Assembly (NCBI RefSeq): GCF_016595505.1 | Contig: NZ_JAENIL010000009.1 | Span: forward strand, 1 to 64,000 | Length of the DNA: 64,000 nucleotides | Reading direction: 5' to 3' | Source: Pelagicoccus mobilis | GTDB taxonomy: Bacteria; Verrucomicrobiota; Verrucomicrobiia; Opitutales; Opitutaceae | Shown: positions 60,914 through 64,000 of the stretch, piece after piece | Numbering within the stretch: the stretch's first letter is position 1 | Layout: every line of letters starts with the position of its first letter | Notes under the pieces: model-generated | Told to the model about the DNA's origin: nothing | What the model saw: only the letters and a program-made list of their open reading frames with translations | Database searches by the model: none | Program-made: the position numbers and the translations under genes

Positions 60914-60959
60914 GTAGACGCGATCGCTGATCGCGTACGAGATCAACGATCTCGTCCAC
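60914..60959. repeat. BIME of REP class E
   Basis: Plus unit: GTAG-A, stem CGCGATC, loop GCT, stem GATCGCG. Minus unit: GTGG-A, stem CGAGATC, loop GTT, stem GATCTCG. The stem pair that differs (C-G against A-T) is compensated. It lies in the 140-bp gap between two convergent genes. Confidence 0.8.
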
Positions 60960-61040
60960 AATCCAAGGCAAAAGTTCCGTATTCTCTCTTCAAATACATG
61001 TTCACTGGGAGCCGATCCGCAACGCGCCCACGCCAACAGC

Positions 61041-62789
61041 CTACTCCGAGCCTTGCTCTTCCTTGCGCTTTTCTACACGCGCCGCCCAAAGCAACAGCAC
61101 TCCAATACCTGCGCAGAAACCGCTGATAAACAGGACGCTCAAAATCCCAGCCAATTCGTTCGGAACAAAGAGCAGGAGCAACAGAGCCAAACCGACACCA
61201 ACTGATGAGCGGCCGAGCAGTACCAACTGCCCGTACGCACGCGACACACCTTCGTGCTCGTCATCTCGAATCGGTGTACGGATGAGCTTGTAGAAATCCT
61301 CAACCTTGCGTTTGTACGCGTCAGAAGTGCGACGGTAGAACGGCATACAAACCAACGCCCCAATGATGCCGTAGATGAAAATCCACATCGCACGCTGCTG
61401 GATCGTGAACCCTTCCCCTGTCGTTTCCTTCAGCCAGAACGAGTAAATCGACGGCAGAAGACAGAATCCGAACATGACGAAGTAGGACCAGCTCGGCAGC
61501 TTCTTAACCCAGAACCCGACAAGCATCGGGAACACCAATGGAATCGTGATAATCGAGTTGATCATCAAGTAGGCGTCAAACAGCGCCAGCTCCTTGTTCT
61601 GCGAAAACAGATAGCTGTATGTGATAATCAAACACCCGATTCCAATGGTGGAAATCTTGCAGAGTCGCAGCTCCCCTTTCGGAGTCATCTTTTTGGTAAC
61701 TCCAAACATCTCGCGGACTTTCGGAACGATGTTTCGCACCAAGGCACCCACTTGCATATTCAGCCCGGAGTCCATTGAGCTCATGGTTGCCGCGAACATC
61801 GCCGCGATCATGACGCCCATCAGGCCATTCGGCAGAACCTTTTGAGCGATGTAGGAGTAGCTTGAGTTTTCGGGATTCTCAATCGCCTGCGCCATGATCT
61901 CGTCGCCATAGAGAAAGCGAGCAACCATCGGTGGGAAAAACCAGATCAGCGAACCGATCGCCATGAGGATCGCCCCAAGATAGGCCGACTTGGAGGCGGC
62001 CTTACCGTCCTTAACCACGAGAAAGCGAGCCGCCGAAGCCAAGGTAATCTGGTGGTAGATCGTCATGATGAAGATCACCACGATCCACTGGAAAGAGAAT
62101 TTGCCATCCGCCCATTGGTCAGGGTCTTTGACGAACTTGAAATCCTCGGCAAACTCCGGCTCCGAGAAGTATCCAAAAAACTCACTCAAACCACCGATCT
62201 TGTGATAACAGAGCACCGCAACAAGAATGGTGATCGAGAGGAGGATCAGACTCTGTACAAAGTCGGTCGCCATCACCGCCCATTTACCTCCTGTCGTTGA
62301 ATAAAAGACAACCACCGCACCGATCACGAAAATGCAGTACTCTATGGGAACGCCAAAAGTAGAACTCGCGAAGACCGAAAGCGCCCAGAGCTGGATCCCT
62401 GCCGCAAAAGGAGCGATCAAAATGCCCGTGTAGGCGGAGAACTGCTCGACCGCTACACTGAAGCGCGACTTTACGACATCAGCAGGTGTGTAAGCCCGCG
62501 TTTGCCGGTACCAAGCCCCCAGAAACAGGCCACAAATCAGCATCGCTGTCACGTTGGCAGCATAGATAATGAGGACCGTCGGCCCCGCCTCGAATGCAGC
62601 CGATGCATTACCCGTAAAAGTGAAAGCGCTGATGCCTGCCATCAAGATACTCGAGCCCGACAGCCACCACGCCACTTGGCCGCCCCCCCGAACGTAATCG
62701 CTCAAGTTATTGTTAAACTTGGAAAACAACACCCCAAGTAACGGGAGCAGAATTAAATAGGCACCAAGGGTGATGTACTCGATTGTCAT
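61041..62789 (-). CDS. Sodium:solute symporter (SSS family)
   Basis: Na+-coupled inner-membrane carrier of 582 residues with ~13-14 helices. YVRGGGQVAWWLSGSSILMAGISAFTFTGNASAAFEAGP (~33-70) and MIAAMFAATMSSMDSGLNMQVGALVRNI (Na+-site Ser/Asp in helix 8 region) are the family hallmarks. It resembles the symporter at 41.7 kb in the RGGG opening. A TCCTAC-TTAGC type site lies 117-129 bp upstream, and the divergent neighbour is the partial (alpha/alpha)-toroid enzyme, so joint induction is plausible. An oligosaccharide or uronate substrate is a guess. Confidence 0.93.
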   Translation of the reverse strand: MTIEYITLGAYLILLPLLGVLFSKFNNNLSDYVRGGGQVAWWLSGSSILMAGISAFTFTGNASAAFEAGPTVLIIYAANVTAMLICGLFLGAWYRQTRAYTPADVVKSRFSVAVEQFSAYTGILIAPFAAGIQLWALSVFASSTFGVPIEYCIFVIGAVVVFYSTTGGKWAVMATDFVQSLILLSITILVAVLCYHKIGGLSEFFGYFSEPEFAEDFKFVKDPDQWADGKFSFQWIVVIFIMTIYHQITLASAARFLVVKDGKAASKSAYLGAILMAIGSLIWFFPPMVARFLYGDEIMAQAIENPENSSYSYIAQKVLPNGLMGVMIAAMFAATMSSMDSGLNMQVGALVRNIVPKVREMFGVTKKMTPKGELRLCKISTIGIGCLIITYSYLFSQNKELALFDAYLMINSIITIPLVFPMLVGFWVKKLPSWSYFVMFGFCLLPSIYSFWLKETTGEGFTIQQRAMWIFIYGIIGALVCMPFYRRTSDAYKRKVEDFYKLIRTPIRDDEHEGVSRAYGQLVLLGRSSVGVGLALLLLLFVPNELAGILSVLFISGFCAGIGVLLLWAARVEKRKEEQGSE

Positions 62790-62905
62790 ATTGTTTTGGG
62801 GGCTTGCGGAAAACCGCGGAAATTGGGATAGCTTCCGGTCATTAGCTGAGCGGGCTTCCGCGACGAAAGCATCAGACCTCGATCAACTCGCAAAAGAGCA
62901 AGAAA

Positions 62906-62918
62906 GCTAACAGTAGGA
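62906..62918 (-). promoter_or_regulatory. Operator-like motif TCCTACTGTTAGC (minus strand)
   Basis: Exact match to the 57703-57715 site, here oriented toward the SSS symporter. A partial plus-strand partner TACAATTAGC begins at 62935, giving a divergent pair. Confidence 0.45.
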
Positions 62919-62970
62919 ACATTTCCTAGCATAATACAATTAGCAACATGCTCGAATGGCACTGGAAACT

Positions 62971-62996
62971 CATTTGCACAAATATTTGTGTAAATG
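62971..62996. promoter_or_regulatory. 26-bp near-perfect dyad (operator candidate)
   Basis: Left half CATTTGCACAAAT and right half ATTTGTGTAAATG are reverse complements except at one position per half. It is centred about 148 bp before the partial enzyme gene and 194 bp before the SSS gene. Its length and symmetry fit a dimeric repressor or CRP-like site. Confidence 0.55.
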
Positions 62997-63130
62997 TACC
63001 CTCCCCCAACGTTTTCGTATCCCAGAGGATCGCCCCTATCGCCCCCATCTAGCAGGCAGATTGCCCTCACACCGCCCCGGGAAAACGCATCCACCTTCAG
63101 ACCTAGCAGTAAGCATTTATCCATCTAAGC

Positions 63131-64000
63131 ATGAACGGAATAGCGAGCGAACTTTTGAAAACGTGGTGCGATGGGATGATTTCGACGCAAATCCACGAAC
63201 CGGAAGACCCAACGCGTCATGGAGCGCTGTATTGCCCAGCCTGCCAATCCATCCACGGACGCTGTATGGACGCTGTCTACCCGCTGCTCCACATGGCAAA
63301 GAGCACCGGCCAAGACAAATACCTCGAAGCAGGAATCGCCGTTTTTGAATGGTCCCAAAACGTCTCGTGTCCAGATGGGAGCTGGACCGTCGTCGCCGAT
63401 CCAAACTCCTGGAAAGGCATCACCGTCTTCGGAGCCACAGCGCTCGCAGAAGCACTCCATCATCACGGAGATCTCCTCGACTCCGCCACCCGAGAACGCT
63501 GGACCGAGCGCCTCGAGCAAGCCGCAGAGTATGTATTCAAAAACTTCGATCTTGAGTTTGCCAACATCAACTACGGCTTCTCTGCGATCTACGCTCTGAA
63601 CCTGTTAGGTAAATATCTCAACAATCCTCGCTACGTCGAACGAAGCAAAGAATTGGCCAAAGGAGTGAAACGCTACTTCACCGCGCCAAACACGCTCATA
63701 TTCGGCGAGGCCAAACCGGTCAACCGCCATAGCGCCCGCGGACTCTTGCCCGTAGATCTTGGATACAACGTTGAGGAATCCCTCAACGGACTCGCCCTCT
63801 ATGCACAGAGCGAGAATGACGAGGAGCTACTCGACCTCATCGATCGTTCATTGGCGTCTCACCTCGAGTTCATGCTCCCCGACGGAGGCTGGGATAATAG
63901 CTGGGGCACCCGCCAATTCAAGTGGACCTATTGGGGCAGCCGCACCAGCGACGGTTGCCAGATCACCTATTCTCTCCTCGCTGACAGAAACGCGGCCTTC
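63131..64000 (+). CDS. Partial (alpha/alpha)-toroid enzyme, truncated by window end
   Basis: The ATG at 63131 opens a frame that runs to the window edge (290 codons, no stop). No signal peptide (MNGIASELLKTWCDGMISTQ), so probably cytoplasmic. The repeated helical-hairpin pattern (HGRCMDAVYPLLHMAKSTGQDKYLEAGIAVFEWSQ, ALNLLGKYLNNPRYVERSKELAKGV, LDLIDRSLASHLEFMLPDGGWDNSW) indicates an (alpha/alpha)6/7 barrel, as in several glycoside hydrolase and lyase families. Conserved-looking features are CPAC near residue 36, a GYNVEESL stretch and WTYWGSRTSDGCQ. It may belong to the group I remember as GH154 (beta-glucuronidase-type), but this is uncertain. It is divergent from an SSS symporter across a region with a 26-bp dyad. 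Confidence 0.8.
   Translation, partial: MNGIASELLKTWCDGMISTQIHEPEDPTRHGALYCPACQSIHGRCMDAVYPLLHMAKSTGQDKYLEAGIAVFEWSQNVSCPDGSWTVVADPNSWKGITVFGATALAEALHHHGDLLDSATRERWTERLEQAAEYVFKNFDLEFANINYGFSAIYALNLLGKYLNNPRYVERSKELAKGVKRYFTAPNTLIFGEAKPVNRHSARGLLPVDLGYNVEESLNGLALYAQSENDEELLDLIDRSLASHLEFMLPDGGWDNSWGTRQFKWTYWGSRTSDGCQITYSLLADRNAAF

Larger units (their letters stand above)
62790..63130. other. 341-bp divergent regulatory region
   Basis: No gene. It contains the inverted TCCTAC-TTAGC type site (62906-62918), a partial plus-strand copy (TACAATTAGC, 62935-62944) and a 26-bp dyad (62971-62996). Promoter boxes could not be assigned with confidence. Confidence 0.5.

Noticed and set aside
1-64000. CRISPR array, tRNA, rRNA, insertion sequence or prophage
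   Set aside because: No regularly spaced identical repeats, no cloverleaf or rRNA-like sequence, and no transposase, integrase or phage protein noticed by eye; short tRNAs could still be missed without a scan.

Overview
The window looks like marine Verrucomicrobiota (Opitutia; Puniceicoccales/Pelagicoccus-like). The evidence is two very large TonB-dependent receptors whose N-termini carry the FELSPF-V signature I associate with that group, no SusD partner for either, many sulfatases, and abundant palindromic intergenic repeats. This assignment is by pattern recognition and no search was run. I saw no rRNA, tRNA, CRISPR array, integrase or insertion sequence. Almost all of the 64 kb is one polysaccharide-utilization region for a sulfated, rhamnose-containing glycan. 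It holds four GH78-type alpha-L-rhamnosidases, five S1-type sulfatases, two GH3, one GH42, one GH43, one GH5, one DUF5060/DUF4038-type hydrolase, two BNR_4 beta-propellers with a His pair reminiscent of PL24/PL25 ulvan lyases, a sialate-O-acetylesterase-type esterase, a secreted carbohydrate-binding protein and a partial (alpha/alpha)-toroid enzyme. Ulvan or another sulfated rhamnan/rhamnogalactan is the best guess at substrate (inference).

Layout. 0.1-7.4 kb (minus): carbohydrate-binding protein, secreted GH78, BNR_4 lipoprotein, secreted sulfatase, read in that order. 7.6-8.5 kb (plus): AraC regulator. 8.6-20.3 kb (minus): GH78, GH3, TonB receptor, GPH/MFS transporter, GH5. 20.5-22.1 kb (plus): cytoplasmic sulfatase. 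22.2-24.1 kb (minus): DUF5060-type hydrolase. 24.9-28.9 kb (plus): second TonB receptor with a strong terminator. 29.1-34.3 kb: LacI regulator, secreted BNR_4 protein, esterase. 34.4-39.6 kb (minus): GH42, sulfatase, a gene remnant, Tat-type sulfatase. 40-47.8 kb (plus): PAS-SpoIIE phosphatase, SSS symporter, GH78, sulfatase, terminator. 48.2-50.7 kb (plus): LacI, GH43. 50.7-57.5 kb (minus): LacI, GH78-like, NCS1-type permease, a 60-residue membrane protein, SSS symporter. 57.8-60.9 kb (plus): GH3 and an unknown secreted protein. 61-62.8 kb (minus): SSS symporter. 63.1 kb to the end: partial enzyme.

How it may work. Signal peptides divide the enzymes into two compartments. Secreted: both BNR_4 proteins, two GH78, GH5, the DUF5060 enzyme, four sulfatases and the esterase. 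No signal peptide: two GH78, both GH3, GH42, GH43, one sulfatase and the partial enzyme. This suggests outer-membrane or periplasmic trimming, TonB uptake, inner-membrane import by GPH/SSS/NCS1 carriers, and cytoplasmic completion including cytoplasmic desulfation. No sulfatase-maturing enzyme and no rhamnose catabolic gene is present, so both must lie elsewhere.

Beyond the genes, the intergenic DNA carries at least six classes of REP-like hairpins. Each has a GTAG, GGAG or GTGG-type foot and several show compensatory stem changes; some form inverted pairs (BIMEs). Repeats form the stop codon of three genes and the last codons of a fourth. I also see recurring operator-like motifs upstream of the catabolic genes (TCCTAC-TTAGC type; TTTG-AATR-CAAA type; a 26-bp dyad near 62.98 kb) and a possible minus-strand small RNA near 48 kb.
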